Shown: positions 8,032-16,295, numbered from the stretch's first letter. The stretch is 19,406 nucleotides of DNA from Cyclobacteriaceae bacterium (GCA_025363495.1 JANYDR010000221.1:1-19406); one strand, 5' to 3'. A program made the numbers and translations. Notes: generated by a model not told the origin, from the letters alone.

Positions 8032-8084
8032 AATTAAAGAAAATTAATTTCTGCTTATTAACAAATAACTTGGATGTACAGGTC

Positions 8085-8151
8085 GCTCCTATGGAGCTTC
8101 CGTTTTCGCTTATAATTTGGTTACTACAAAAGGATAGCCCCGATGGGGCTA
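8085..8151. repeat. Pair of REP-like palindromes
   Basis: GCTCC-TAT-GGAGC (8085-8097) and TAGCCCC-GAT-GGGGCTA (8135-8151) are two perfect short palindromes about 37 bases apart, between the glycosidase stop and the serine hydrolase start. The pair resembles a two-hairpin element found many times in Bacteroidota genomes (recalled from general familiarity, not searched). On the minus strand the second hairpin lies 26 bases past the glycosidase stop and is followed by TCCTTTT, so it might also act as its terminator. Confidence 0.55.
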
Positions 8152-8176
8152 AGATCGAAAGACAACATGAAAATCC

Positions 8177-9277
8177 TTATTTTTTCCCGGTCAACGCTCG
8201 TATCGTTTTCACTTCCTCTTCCTTATACGGCTTCCCATCGGGATAAAAAATCTCATGATGCCACACAGCCGGTTCGCGTCCGTTTACATATGGCTTTTCC
8301 CAGGAATCCCAGGGAAGATTGGTTTGTGTTTTGCCTTTTACAAATCCCCAATTGTACATGGCAACGTTATATTTCTTTCCAACGGGGAGCACTGTTTCGA
8401 ATGTGCTTTTATTCCCACGGGCAAGATACTCGGTGCACAAGAGCGGACGCTGATAGGAGCTTAGCTGTTTTACACTCTGCTCAAAACTCGCAGCATCGTT
8501 ATAATTGTGAAAGCTGATAATATCTGAAAGGTCGAGCTGAATTTTTTCGATAGGTGTATAGCCTTTGAAATCGGCGTAATTGATCTGCCATACTCCGCAG
8601 GTAAGAGGCTGTGATGGTTTCGCAGAACGGGCCCATGCAAAAGCCATTGGCAAAAGTTTTTGAACCAGGGCAAGTTTATTTTTAGGTTCGGAATAATTGT
8701 TGGTGTTGATATTATCAACTTCATTCCACACATCCCAGCATAGAACACGTGAGTCATTCGCGAATGCGCCGACAACTCCTTTTACATATGCTTCAAGCCG
8801 TGGATATTGTTTCCCATCAGTCAGTGCTGCACCTCCGGGGCTTTGCACCCATCCTGAATTATGAACTCCTGGTGTTGGATCTTTTTGTTTGCCGAGTTTA
8901 GGACTCGGGTCCCACACACTGTCAAACAAAACGAACATAGGTTTGATGTGATGCTTATCGCAAATGGTCAAAAATTCTGCAAGTCTTTTTTTGAAGCCTT
9001 CAGCATCTTGTTGCCACAGGAGATCGTGAAGGAATACACGGAGCGTGTTCATGCCAATACTTTCGGCCCAGCCAAGTTCTTTATCGATAGTGACCGGGTC
9101 CCAGGTTTCAGCCTGCCACATTTCAAGTTCATTGATAGCATTGTAGGGGATATAATTGCATCCGACGAGCCAGGGTTGTTTAGCATACCAGTCGTTGGCT
9201 TGTTTGGTAGTCCATACTTGTGCAGAAAGTGAGGTTGTGATTAAAGCAAAAGCAAGTATTATGATTGATCGTTTCAT
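8177..9277 (-). CDS. Secreted GH5-like glycoside hydrolase (cellulase/mannanase-type TIM barrel)
   Basis: This is a 366-residue exported protein with a signal peptide cleaved after about residue 20 (LSAQ). The remainder reads as a single TIM-barrel catalytic domain of the clan GH-A type. The acid/base is probably Glu186 in WDVWNEVDN after strand 4, and the nucleophile Glu283 in LLCTEYLARG after strand 7. IGMNTLRVFLHD and SFHNYND (His257) are further strand-end motifs of the clan. No carbohydrate-binding module or sorting domain is attached. Homologues are often labelled cellulase or 1,4-beta-xylanase, but the actual substrate is open. No SusC/SusD pair or other polysaccharide-utilisation gene lies nearby, so it appears to be an isolated enzyme. 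The start ATG at 9275-9277 is well placed before the signal peptide. Confidence 0.88.
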   Translation of the reverse strand: MKRSIIILAFALITTSLSAQVWTTKQANDWYAKQPWLVGCNYIPYNAINELEMWQAETWDPVTIDKELGWAESIGMNTLRVFLHDLLWQQDAEGFKKRLAEFLTICDKHHIKPMFVLFDSVWDPSPKLGKQKDPTPGVHNSGWVQSPGGAALTDGKQYPRLEAYVKGVVGAFANDSRVLCWDVWNEVDNINTNNYSEPKNKLALVQKLLPMAFAWARSAKPSQPLTCGVWQINYADFKGYTPIEKIQLDLSDIISFHNYNDAASFEQSVKQLSSYQRPLLCTEYLARGNKSTFETVLPVGKKYNVAMYNWGFVKGKTQTNLPWDSWEKPYVNGREPAVWHHEIFYPDGKPYKEEEVKTIRALTGKK

Positions 9278-9369
9278 GGTGGAGGATGAAGTGTTGATAA
9301 AATTAGGGATTTATAAATGATCAGGTAAACATTTATTATTTGGTTCTCGAAATTTACTCCGATTCAGGT

Positions 9370-9797
9370 GTGAAATTTCAAGTTTTAGTTCAAAGTCTGA
9401 TAGGACTCCACTTCCAGCAAGGCATTAGTGACTTAACTTTTCAGTACACTCAAATCCCCGTATACCACGCCCGTGCGGTAATCTTGTATTACATATAATC
9501 GGGGGGCTCAGCTATCTTATCGGAGTTACCCTTGCACATACCGAATATGTTCGTGCCCGCGAGCAGGAATTTATAATAAAAGGCTTAGAAAGAAAGGTTC
9601 TCGTGGCTCAGTTGGAAGAACTTATTCCAATGATCACCAAAACAGTGAACTCTCTCAATCAGGAGCAAATGGAGGCTGACTACCCGATATTTTTCGACAA
9701 ACCGAAAACTTCTAACAGCTACGTATTGACACAGCTATTGCTTCATTTAAATTATCATCTCGGACAGGTAAATTATCTGCGCCGCATTCTTGAATAA
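9370..9797 (+). pseudogene. Frameshifted DinB-like (DUF1572-type) gene remnant
   Basis: From about 9477 to the stop at 9795-9797 the frame encodes roughly 106 residues that look like the body of a small DinB-fold protein: GNLVLHIIGGLSYLIGVTLA, HTEYVRAREQEF, and a closing LNYHLGQVNYLRRIL. The frame is blocked by TGA at 9429-9431 and contains no ATG upstream. In another frame, 9370-9480 encodes a DinB-like start (VLVQSLIGLHFQQGISDL, then QYTQIPV), which ends a few codons later. The two parts together would give about 143 residues, the usual family length, so one or two small indels between about 9432 and 9480 seem to have broken the gene. A GTG at 9603 could restart a 64-residue product, but that would lack most of the fold. 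The frameshift could also be a sequencing error. Confidence 0.6.
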
Positions 9798-9874
9798 GCT
9801 AATCACATCCAGCGACTACTTCCCCAAATCTAGTGTTCAGAAGACAAAAAATTAACATGCTAAATAAATGACAA

Positions 9875-10177
9875 ATGATTTACATAACTCAGCTCATTTA
9901 CATTGTCCCTGGACAAGAGACTATCTTCAATCAATTTGAGGACATTGCTATTCCCATAATTTCAAAATACAACGGTCGACTTTTACTAAGGGTGAGGCCT
10001 GAAAGCAATTCTTTTATTGAACACCATATGGACAAGCCTTACGAAATACATCTTGTTGAGTTTGACGCAGAACAGGATTTTGAAAACTTCAAACACGATG
10101 AAGAGCGAAAAAGATTTTTGCATTTGAAGGAGCGATCAATGAAGACATCAATCTTAATCCAAGGTGTAAAATTATAG
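9875..10177 (+). CDS. DUF1330-like small protein (dimeric alpha/beta-barrel type)
   Basis: This is a 100-residue soluble protein starting at ATG 9875. The pattern is a first strand (IYITQLIYI), a helix beginning PGQETIFNQFEDIAIPIISKY, the NGRLLLRV strand, then EIHLVEFDAEQDFENF and the helix HDEERKRFLHLK. This follows the beta-alpha-beta-beta order of DUF1330 and related stress-response barrel proteins, in which F/Y-x-x-F and 'GGr.l' elements are typical. No catalytic residues can be pointed to. It stands alone, 77 bases after the DinB-like remnant and 198 before the acetyltransferase. Confidence 0.65.
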   Translation: MIYITQLIYIVPGQETIFNQFEDIAIPIISKYNGRLLLRVRPESNSFIEHHMDKPYEIHLVEFDAEQDFENFKHDEERKRFLHLKERSMKTSILIQGVKL

Positions 10178-10375
10178 GATGCTCCCTAGCCCCAGCTTGC
10201 GTATCCACGAACATAGTCAGAATGTATAAATTTTCTTGTAAAGTCCCCCTATTAAGATTTTCTTCGTGAATCTCCGGAGAACTTCGGTGCGCCTTGACCG
10301 TTGAAACTCTAAAGTCAAAATGGTCTAACCTATGAATCCCGACAATAAGACTATCACTAAGATTCAGACCCAGAA

Positions 10376-10888
10376 ATGATTGAAGTTCGAAATACAGAAA
10401 TGAGTGATATGGAACAAATCTTCCGGTTCTTTGAACACTCGATAAACTATCAGGAGAAGAGAGGTTATCCGGTTTGGAAAAACTACGATAGGAATGCAAT
10501 CGTTAAAGACGTTGAAGATAAGAACCAATACAAGGTTGTTGTTGATTCAAAAACAGGAATTGTATTTAGCGTTTGCTACACCGACAAAGTGATTTGGAGG
10601 ACCTTAGATAAAGGAAATTCAATTTACCTTCATAGAATTGTAGTCAATCCGGAATTGAAGGGACAGAAGCTATTTGGGAAAATTTTAGACTGGGTAATCG
10701 AACACTCAAAACAAACAGGACTTGGTAGTATTCGTATGGACACGTGGGCTGCCAATCCAACGATCATTGACTATTACAAGGGTTTTGGATTCACTTTTAT
10801 AGAAAACTACACAACCCCCGACAGTATAGAATTACCCGTCCACAATAGAAATCTGGCGTTAACACTTTTAGAATATAAAATCAAATGA
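10376..10888 (+). CDS. GNAT-family N-acetyltransferase
   Basis: This is a 170-residue cytoplasmic enzyme using acetyl-CoA. The N-terminal IEVRNTEMSDMEQIFRFF is a typical first strand and helix. The core is YLHRIVVNPELKGQKLFGKILDWV at about residues 82-105, in which the acetyl-CoA pyrophosphate loop (usual pattern Q/R-x-x-G-x-G/A) is altered to ELKGQKLFG. IRMDTWAANPTIIDYYKGFGFTF closes the fold in the usual way. The acceptor is unknown. Its TGA overlaps the ATG of the next small membrane-protein gene (ATGA at 10885-10888), so the two are coupled. Confidence 0.88.
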   Translation: MIEVRNTEMSDMEQIFRFFEHSINYQEKRGYPVWKNYDRNAIVKDVEDKNQYKVVVDSKTGIVFSVCYTDKVIWRTLDKGNSIYLHRIVVNPELKGQKLFGKILDWVIEHSKQTGLGSIRMDTWAANPTIIDYYKGFGFTFIENYTTPDSIELPVHNRNLALTLLEYKIK

Positions 10889-11067
10889 TACGAAAAGAAG
10901 GCAGATCGGTTTTGTTAATTGTTGTGGTGGTTCTAATATTGATTAACGTGGCCGTTGCGTCCATGCCAAGTTTACGAGATTCGTTTGTAATACAAAATGT
11001 CATTTTAGATATAAGTGTTATTTCCGTTGTAATAGTCTTGCTACTATTTAGAAATCAAAAACAGTAA
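10885..11067 (+). CDS. Small two-helix membrane protein, unknown function
   Basis: This is a 60-residue protein with a basic N-terminus (MIRKEGR) and two hydrophobic segments at about residues 8-26 and 38-55. They are separated by a short loop with Pro and Asp, and the end is basic (RNQKQ). I do not recognise a family. The ATGA overlap with the acetyltransferase stop supports real translation. It precedes the membrane-anchored MutS-family gene by 62 bases. The coding call is reasonable because of the overlap and the clean membrane topology. No function is proposed. Confidence 0.6.
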   Translation: MIRKEGRSVLLIVVVVLILINVAVASMPSLRDSFVIQNVILDISVISVVIVLLLFRNQKQ

Positions 11068-11129
11068 TCCGGATTCTTTTAGAATCTATAAAATAGACCT
11101 ATTACAGTTGAGCTATAGATCGTAACAAG

Positions 11130-12779
11130 ATGGAATACCTTATTTTAGGATTGATCATTTTTATATTGGTATTACTTATTACTCATCAGTTAAATAGGCG
11201 AACATCAAAAAAGAAAATCGAACAAATTCGTGCGGCATGGGGCAAACCTAAAGCGGGTGCGTTTCATTTCGAAAGTATTGGAAGGTTTTCCGATATTGTA
11301 AAAGAAAACGGATTTCATCGCCTGACCGGTCAAACAATCGCGGACATAGACTTCCATGCGCTCTTTGCATTCATCGATAGAACTACCAGCAGGATAGGAC
11401 AACAATTCCTATTCAAAAAAATAATAGAACCAACAAACAAGATTGAAGATCAGTCCGAAAAACTTACTGAATTATTTACTAAGGATAGAAATTTGCGGGA
11501 AGGGATTCAGTTAGAACTTCTCAAACTAAGCGACGGCGATGCCTACTACATTTCGTCATTATTACAGGATAAATTATTGGAAGAACCTAAATGGGTTAAG
11601 CTGCTTGTCATCGATATTATCATTGTCATCGGTTTATTCATTTTATCCTTTAAGTTTCCCGTCCTTTTAATTTTTCTCATCATTCCAATTTCATTAAATA
11701 TGGTTTTGCACTATTGGAATAAGAGCAACACATTTCAATTCACCAGATCGTTTCCACAGCTTAGCCTTCTGATCAATGTATCAAATGGACTCATAAAAAG
11801 GGGTGACTTTTTTTACGATAAGTCAGTTGAAGAAAGTATATCCAACCTTAGGTCATTTCAAGCAAAATCGCGCTTGATCAAGTTCGACAATGGAGGTGAC
11901 TTTCAGGCTGAGCTGAGTCAGGTCGCAGCTTACTTTGTTGATCTGATAAAAATATTCTTTTTGATAGAGGTGGTTATGCTTTTTAAACTAATAAAGGAGC
12001 TGAGGACAAAACAGTCTTCTATATTAACTTTATTCAACTATGTTGGTAATCTTGATGCTTCCATTTCTATAGCCTCCCTTAGGGCGGGGATGCTGAAAAC
12101 GTGTCAACCCGTTCTGGTATCTGCAAAAAAGGAAATTGTTGCTAAAAACATTTATCATCCTTTGATTGAGAGTTGTGTAAAAAACGACCTGACAATTAGT
12201 AATAAAAGTGTTTTAATTACGGGTTCCAATATGTCTGGTAAGTCAAGTTTTCTAAGGACCCTCGCAATAAATTCGATATTGGCGCAAACAATTTATACAT
12301 GCTTTGCCGACGAGTTTGTTTCGCCGATTTTAAAACAATATTCGTCCATCAGAATAGACGACAATCTATTCCAGGGAAAAAGTTATTATTTTCAAGAAGT
12401 TAATATTATGGCTTCTTTGATATCAGAAGTTGAGTCTCCTTATCAAAATCTATTTGTGCTCGACGAGGTTTTTAAAGGAACTAATACAGTTGAGAGAATT
12501 GCTGCCGCAAAAGCAATACTCTCTTATTTGAACCGAAACAACAATATTGTAGTCGTATCAACTCACGACATTGAGTTAGCTGACATGCTTGAAAGTGAAT
12601 ATGATTTATATCATTTCACCGAGACAATCGAAAGTAATGAACTTCATTTTGACCATAGTATTAAATCAGGTCAGGTAAGAACGAGAAATGCAATTAAGAT
12701 ATTGGAATTATCAGATTACCCAGCCGATATTATCAGTGAAGCAAGGGAAATAAGTGCGACTTTAAAAACTGCAAGATGA
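11130..12779 (+). CDS. Membrane-anchored MutS-family ATPase
   Basis: This is a 549-residue protein with the MutS ATPase domain at the C-terminus. Walker A is TGSNMSGKSS at residues 364-373, and Walker B is LFVLDEVFKGTN with Asp445-Glu446, followed by VVSTHDIELADML (the MutS 'sTH' sensor). A central helical part (about 75-360) corresponds to the lever/clamp core. Unlike mismatch-repair MutS (about 850 residues), there is no N-terminal mismatch-reading domain. Instead there is one membrane helix at about 3-20, two more at about 154-195, and a hydrophobic stretch near 270-290. Bacteroidota often carry such short MutS-like membrane proteins; their function is unknown and a mismatch-repair role should not be assumed. 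The gene is AT-rich compared with the flanking blocks. Confidence 0.88.
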   Translation: MEYLILGLIIFILVLLITHQLNRRTSKKKIEQIRAAWGKPKAGAFHFESIGRFSDIVKENGFHRLTGQTIADIDFHALFAFIDRTTSRIGQQFLFKKIIEPTNKIEDQSEKLTELFTKDRNLREGIQLELLKLSDGDAYYISSLLQDKLLEEPKWVKLLVIDIIIVIGLFILSFKFPVLLIFLIIPISLNMVLHYWNKSNTFQFTRSFPQLSLLINVSNGLIKRGDFFYDKSVEESISNLRSFQAKSRLIKFDNGGDFQAELSQVAAYFVDLIKIFFLIEVVMLFKLIKELRTKQSSILTLFNYVGNLDASISIASLRAGMLKTCQPVLVSAKKEIVAKNIYHPLIESCVKNDLTISNKSVLITGSNMSGKSSFLRTLAINSILAQTIYTCFADEFVSPILKQYSSIRIDDNLFQGKSYYFQEVNIMASLISEVESPYQNLFVLDEVFKGTNTVERIAAAKAILSYLNRNNNIVVVSTHDIELADMLESEYDLYHFTETIESNELHFDHSIKSGQVRTRNAIKILELSDYPADIISEAREISATLKTAR

Positions 12780-13109
12780 TTGAGTAGGGAGCTCTGTAAA
12801 CAGCCCGACGGTTAACACCACTTGTGTGCCTCAGTGCTGCCAAAAGTTCCTCAAAGCCAAGATCCGCCCAACCAAACCCCCGTGCAAAAGCAATGGTATA
12901 GGGTCTCTGACGATTGATGTTAGTAGAAATCCTTTTCACGAAAAAATCTCATTCAGGCGTACCCGCCGCTCATCTCTCCAAAAACTCTCCAAACCCCGTT
13001 TTCTTCATTTCGTGTAAAAAAGAGTCAAAAGTGAAACTAAACCGAAACCGCAACCGTTTGAATAGTATTATTTGACCAAATTTGTACAACTATTAAACAA
13101 AATAATATC
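12780..13109. other. 330-base intergenic region, no gene recognised
   Basis: This lies between the MutS-like gene and the PepSY-like gene. The first half (about 12780-12910) is noticeably richer in G and C than the preceding gene; an open minus-strand frame there lacks an ATG and matches nothing that I recognise. The second half becomes AT-rich and must hold the promoter of the downstream gene. A TTTG lies at about 13057, but no convincing TAnnTTTG partner is found at the right distance. Confidence 0.5.
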
Positions 13110-13445
13110 ATGAAAGCAGGATTTATATTCACCTTGGCCCTTGTCGTATTGGCAGGCGCAGCGTCAGCACAAAAGATCGAAAGAAGCAAAAAATTGACTC
13201 AGGAAGAAGTGCCAGTAAATGTTGTTCAGGCGCTGCATAAGGATTACAGCACACTCCCGGAAAAGGGAACCTGGAAGCTTTACTTCATAGAAGACACTTA
13301 CACCTCAAAGCTTACACCTCAACTCTATTCCTTTTCTTGTAAGAAGGATGGTGGTGAGAAGGTAGAGGTATTTTTCAAGCCGGACGGAACTACCGATCAC
13401 GCAAATGGCGTACAGGCATCGATGAGCGTGGGCTCAAATCAATAA
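13110..13445 (+). CDS. Small exported PepSY-like protein
   Basis: This is a 111-residue protein with a clear Sec signal (MKAGFIFTLALVVLAGAASA, cleavage before QK), so it is probably periplasmic. The mature part has EEVPVNVVQALHKDY, then KGTWKLYFIEDTY, LYSFSCKKDGGEKVEVFFKPDGT. This order (an 'vP..V...f...y' helix followed by an aromatic strand pair and 'v.f..dG') is that of the PepSY-like/BLIP-like small proteins common in Bacteroidota. There is one cysteine. Function is unknown. A hairpin with a T-run follows 20 bases after the stop, so it is a single-gene transcript. Confidence 0.7.
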   Translation: MKAGFIFTLALVVLAGAASAQKIERSKKLTQEEVPVNVVQALHKDYSTLPEKGTWKLYFIEDTYTSKLTPQLYSFSCKKDGGEKVEVFFKPDGTTDHANGVQASMSVGSNQ

Positions 13446-13464
13446 AAACGTAGGAAGCATCATC

Positions 13465-13492
13465 AAAAAGGGACGTTCCGCGTCCTTTTTTT
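13465..13492 (+). terminator. Rho-independent terminator after the PepSY-like gene
   Basis: The stem GGACG (13471-13475) pairs with CGTCC (13481-13485) around a TTCCG loop. It is flanked by an A-rich run on the left and TTTTTTT (13486-13492) on the right. Because of the A/T flanks it could also work for the convergent aminopeptidase gene ending at 13528. Confidence 0.8.
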
Positions 13493-13527
13493 ATTTACTG
13501 GTCTTTGCGAATTTTCCCAAAAAAATA

Positions 13528-14982
13528 TTAATTCTTTTTGTCCAATGATGGCAATATAAAATCATCCAGGGCACTCGGCAGCTTCATCATCGCCTCAATG
13601 TCTTTTACAGTGCGAGGGGCCAACGTAGACAAATGCTCGTAACCATCTTTTGTGATTAGAAAATCATCTTCTATCCGCACAGCAATGCCCCACCATTTTT
13701 TATCACACTTGGCGTTGTCGGGAATATAGATGCCGGGCTCTATGGTGACGGTATTATTTTCTTCAAGATTTTCACCGCCCATATCATGAACGTCAAGGCC
13801 AATATTATGACAAACTCCGTGAGGGAAGTACATGTGCTTCTCTCCTGGTTTAGTAACGCCAAGCTCGATAAGTCCTTTATTAATAACATCGCGGCAAACA
13901 ACAGTGAGCTCCTGACGAGGTGTGCCTGGTTTGCAGATTTTCATTGCTTCCTCCTGGGCTTTTAATACCAATTCATAAATCAGTTTTTGTTCCGGAGAAA
14001 ATTTTCCACTGATAGGGAAGGTCCTTGTTATGTCTGCGCTATAGCCATGGAACTCTGCTCCAAGGTCCATGAGGATTAATTCTTTTGAAGTGATCTCTGG
14101 TTTGTAATTATCGATGTAATGTAAAATACAACCATTATGTCCTGCTCCTACAATGGAAGGATATCCGAGATCTTCTGCCTGGTATTTCTTAAAAACAAAT
14201 TCGTGAATGCCCTGAATTTCTCTTTCCGACATTCCAGGCTTCATGGCTTTCAATACTTCCACTTGTCCCGCACAAGAGATTGAAACTGCTTTTCGAATCA
14301 GTTCAATTTCTTCTTTTGTCTTAACGCCACGAAGATTGGACATTAGACCATTAAGACTCTGTGTGTCCAGGTTATTCTTCTGAGCTTCACGCGTTAGTGC
14401 AATGCTATTTTTTTCAGGATATTTTACTTTCACCTTGAACTGGTTTATTAGTTCATATAAGTCTGAGGAGTCACGGGGATTGTCACGAACATCATTCTTG
14501 AAATCTGTAAATATGATTTTGTCAAACTTGCTGAAATCTACATTATAGCGTTTGAATTCGCTGTTGTTAAAGGCCTGTTCGAATCCAAGGACTTCTTTTG
14601 CTCCCACCTCCCCTAACCGGCGGCCCGTCCACATTTCGCGCAGTTCATTGCGGGGTTGTGTAAAAAGAATCTCGTCGTAGCGCGAGTTGTTGGAAGCCGT
14701 CTGCTTGTCTTTAAAAATAAAAAGGATCGCATCAGGTTCCCGATATCCAGTCAGGTAGAAAAAATTCGGGTCCTGGTGATAAACATAGTCGACGTCATTT
14801 GCCCGGTTGCGTGTTGGGTTGGCAAAAAAGACAGCCACCGAATTGGCCGGAAGACTTTCACGTAGCTTTTGTCTGCGGTCTTTATGAAAATCCTTGCTCA
14901 GGAAGTCAGAAGGAAGGTCTGAATTTTGACTTACACCTAAAAAGGGTGAAACGAAGAACGATAAAATGATTAGCGCGCGCAT
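13528..14982 (-). CDS. Exported Xaa-Pro aminopeptidase (M24B, PepP-like)
   Basis: This is a 484-residue metallopeptidase that removes an N-terminal residue preceding proline. Residues 1-19 form a signal peptide (FLGVSQ end), so the enzyme is predicted to be in the periplasm, unlike cytosolic PepP of enterobacteria. The N-terminal creatinase-like domain spans about 28-200 (YHQDPNFFYLTGYREPDA is the familiar stretch). The pita-bread catalytic domain follows with all five metal ligands: Asp306 (MDLGAE), Asp317 (SADITRTF), His392 (HGVCHNIGLDVHD), Glu415 (TIEPGIYI) and Glu438 (VRIEDDFLI). His388 and His399 fit the conserved proton-shuttle histidines. It converges with the PepSY-like gene and diverges from the AraC-type gene. 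Start ATG is at 14980-14982. Confidence 0.95.
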   Translation of the reverse strand: MRALIILSFFVSPFLGVSQNSDLPSDFLSKDFHKDRRQKLRESLPANSVAVFFANPTRNRANDVDYVYHQDPNFFYLTGYREPDAILFIFKDKQTASNNSRYDEILFTQPRNELREMWTGRRLGEVGAKEVLGFEQAFNNSEFKRYNVDFSKFDKIIFTDFKNDVRDNPRDSSDLYELINQFKVKVKYPEKNSIALTREAQKNNLDTQSLNGLMSNLRGVKTKEEIELIRKAVSISCAGQVEVLKAMKPGMSEREIQGIHEFVFKKYQAEDLGYPSIVGAGHNGCILHYIDNYKPEITSKELILMDLGAEFHGYSADITRTFPISGKFSPEQKLIYELVLKAQEEAMKICKPGTPRQELTVVCRDVINKGLIELGVTKPGEKHMYFPHGVCHNIGLDVHDMGGENLEENNTVTIEPGIYIPDNAKCDKKWWGIAVRIEDDFLITKDGYEHLSTLAPRTVKDIEAMMKLPSALDDFILPSLDKKN

Positions 14983-15015
14983 ATTTGGAGTTATTGACGA
15001 TGATTAATGACTATA

Positions 15016-15062
15016 TCTTTCTCAGCGTGCCTTCGCGTCTTAGCGCCTTCGCGGTGAACGCT
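15016..15062. repeat. Degenerate 'CCTTCGCG' tandem-like repeat
   Basis: Between the divergent aminopeptidase and AraC-type genes the sequence repeats a loose unit of about 9-11 bases: GCGTGCCTT, CGCGTCTTA, GCGCCTTCGCGGTGAA. The same flavour (CCTTCGTGGTCTCTG) occurs at 213-241. It looks like a dispersed non-coding repeat. I cannot tell its copy number from this window. Confidence 0.4.
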
Positions 15063-15149
15063 TGGCAGCGAAACTGCTTTATTGTCTTAAAAATATCAAA
15101 AACCTTTGAATATAAAATTCAGTTACTTTCGTGTTGACCAAAATTGAGT

Positions 15150-16295
15150 ATGAGTGGTGTAGTGAATTACAGGATTGATCTTTGGGCTGTCTTCATTTTT
15201 TTGGGGATCGTGCAGGCACTATTCCTTTCTTTTTTCTTTTTCTCAAAAGAGAACAGAAAGATCCAGACGAATGTATTACATGGGTTTTTACTGATCGTTG
15301 TTGCCTGCTGCATGATTGAGATTTTTCTCATGTATACAGGCTATATCATTCATTGTTTTTATCTAGTGGATTCTTCCGAATCGTTATCGTTGCTGATCGG
15401 CCCATTGACTTATTTGATGGTACTCAGTCTCATACGGGGCTCGGTAAAGCGAATTGATTATCTCCATATCGTTCCGGCGATTCTTTATACCTGTTACCTG
15501 ACGCTCTTCCTTGCAATGCCGGAAGATGCGAAGTTTAATGCATGGATCGGATCCTATCATCCTGAGTTTCCATTCAGGGATTTTGATTACCCATATGATT
15601 CTGACCCATTAGGCATCAGAGGTGTGATTACGGAGATAACGATTCTTTCTATTTTCGGCTACGGTGTTTTAAGTTTGGTAGAAACGTTTAAAGTTTTTCG
15701 TAAAAAGAAAGAATCTCTATTCAGGCCAAAATCACCAACGCTTCGGATTCTTCAATGGCATGTCTTTCAGTTATTCTCAGCAGCTCTTTTTATCCTGATA
15801 GTAAAACTCACCAATCCGGATGACACAGGTGACCATATTTTCGCTACTTATATTGCCCTGACAATTTATATGACCAGCTTTTCAGTTATTCAAAATTCTG
15901 GTTTTTTTAAACCGGCTTTATTAAATGAACAGCAGAAGTATAAAACCTCCTCACTTACCCCTGAGCAATTGCAATACACACTGTTGAGACTGAAAGATAT
16001 TATGGAAAAAGAAAAACCATTTCTTCAACCAAATTTTTCATTGCCCGATCTTGCGCAGCGGCTTTCTGTTTCGGTTCACACGCTTTCGCAAATAATCAAT
16101 GAGGGAATGGAAAAAACTTTTTTTGAACTGCTTGCAGAATATCGGGTGGAGGAAGCAAAACGATTGCTCAAAGAAAAGGCGAATGTAAAAGTTGAAGAGA
16201 TTGCTGAGCAGGTTGGATATAATTCAAAGTCATCATTTAATACGGTTTTTAAGAAGTTGACTGGAAAGACACCTGGTGAGTTTCGGGCTGGGTAG
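15150..16295 (+). CDS. Membrane-embedded AraC-family transcriptional regulator
   Basis: This is a 381-residue protein from ATG 15150 (a TTG at 15144 would add two residues). The N-terminal part up to about residue 250 is a multi-pass membrane region with about seven hydrophobic segments, starting IDLWAVFIFLGIVQALFLSF. A linker with QKYKTSSLTPEQLQYTLLRL leads to the DNA-binding domain in the last 100 residues. Its two helix-turn-helix units are LPDLAQRLSVSVHTLSQIIN and VEEIAEQVGYNSKSSFNTVF, closed by KKLTGKTPGEFR. Proteins of this build are frequent in Bacteroidota and are thought to sense a membrane or envelope signal directly; the ligand is unknown. A possible promoter is TTTG 15105-15108 with TACTTTCG 15124-15131, but its 15-base spacer is short. 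The acyltransferase gene follows on the same strand and may be its target. Confidence 0.9.
   Translation: MSGVVNYRIDLWAVFIFLGIVQALFLSFFFFSKENRKIQTNVLHGFLLIVVACCMIEIFLMYTGYIIHCFYLVDSSESLSLLIGPLTYLMVLSLIRGSVKRIDYLHIVPAILYTCYLTLFLAMPEDAKFNAWIGSYHPEFPFRDFDYPYDSDPLGIRGVITEITILSIFGYGVLSLVETFKVFRKKKESLFRPKSPTLRILQWHVFQLFSAALFILIVKLTNPDDTGDHIFATYIALTIYMTSFSVIQNSGFFKPALLNEQQKYKTSSLTPEQLQYTLLRLKDIMEKEKPFLQPNFSLPDLAQRLSVSVHTLSQIINEGMEKTFFELLAEYRVEEAKRLLKEKANVKVEEIAEQVGYNSKSSFNTVFKKLTGKTPGEFRAG

Noticed and set aside
8039..8065. TTTG, 15-base spacer and TAATTTTC on the minus strand before the serine hydrolase gene.
   Set aside because: The spacer is too short and the -7 element is only 7 bases from the start codon.
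12733..12939. Minus-strand frame with GTG start and a plausible-looking sequence (GFGWADLGFEELLAALRHT).
   Set aside because: It overlaps the end of the MutS-like gene, has no ATG, is closed by a stop just upstream, and matches no family that I know.
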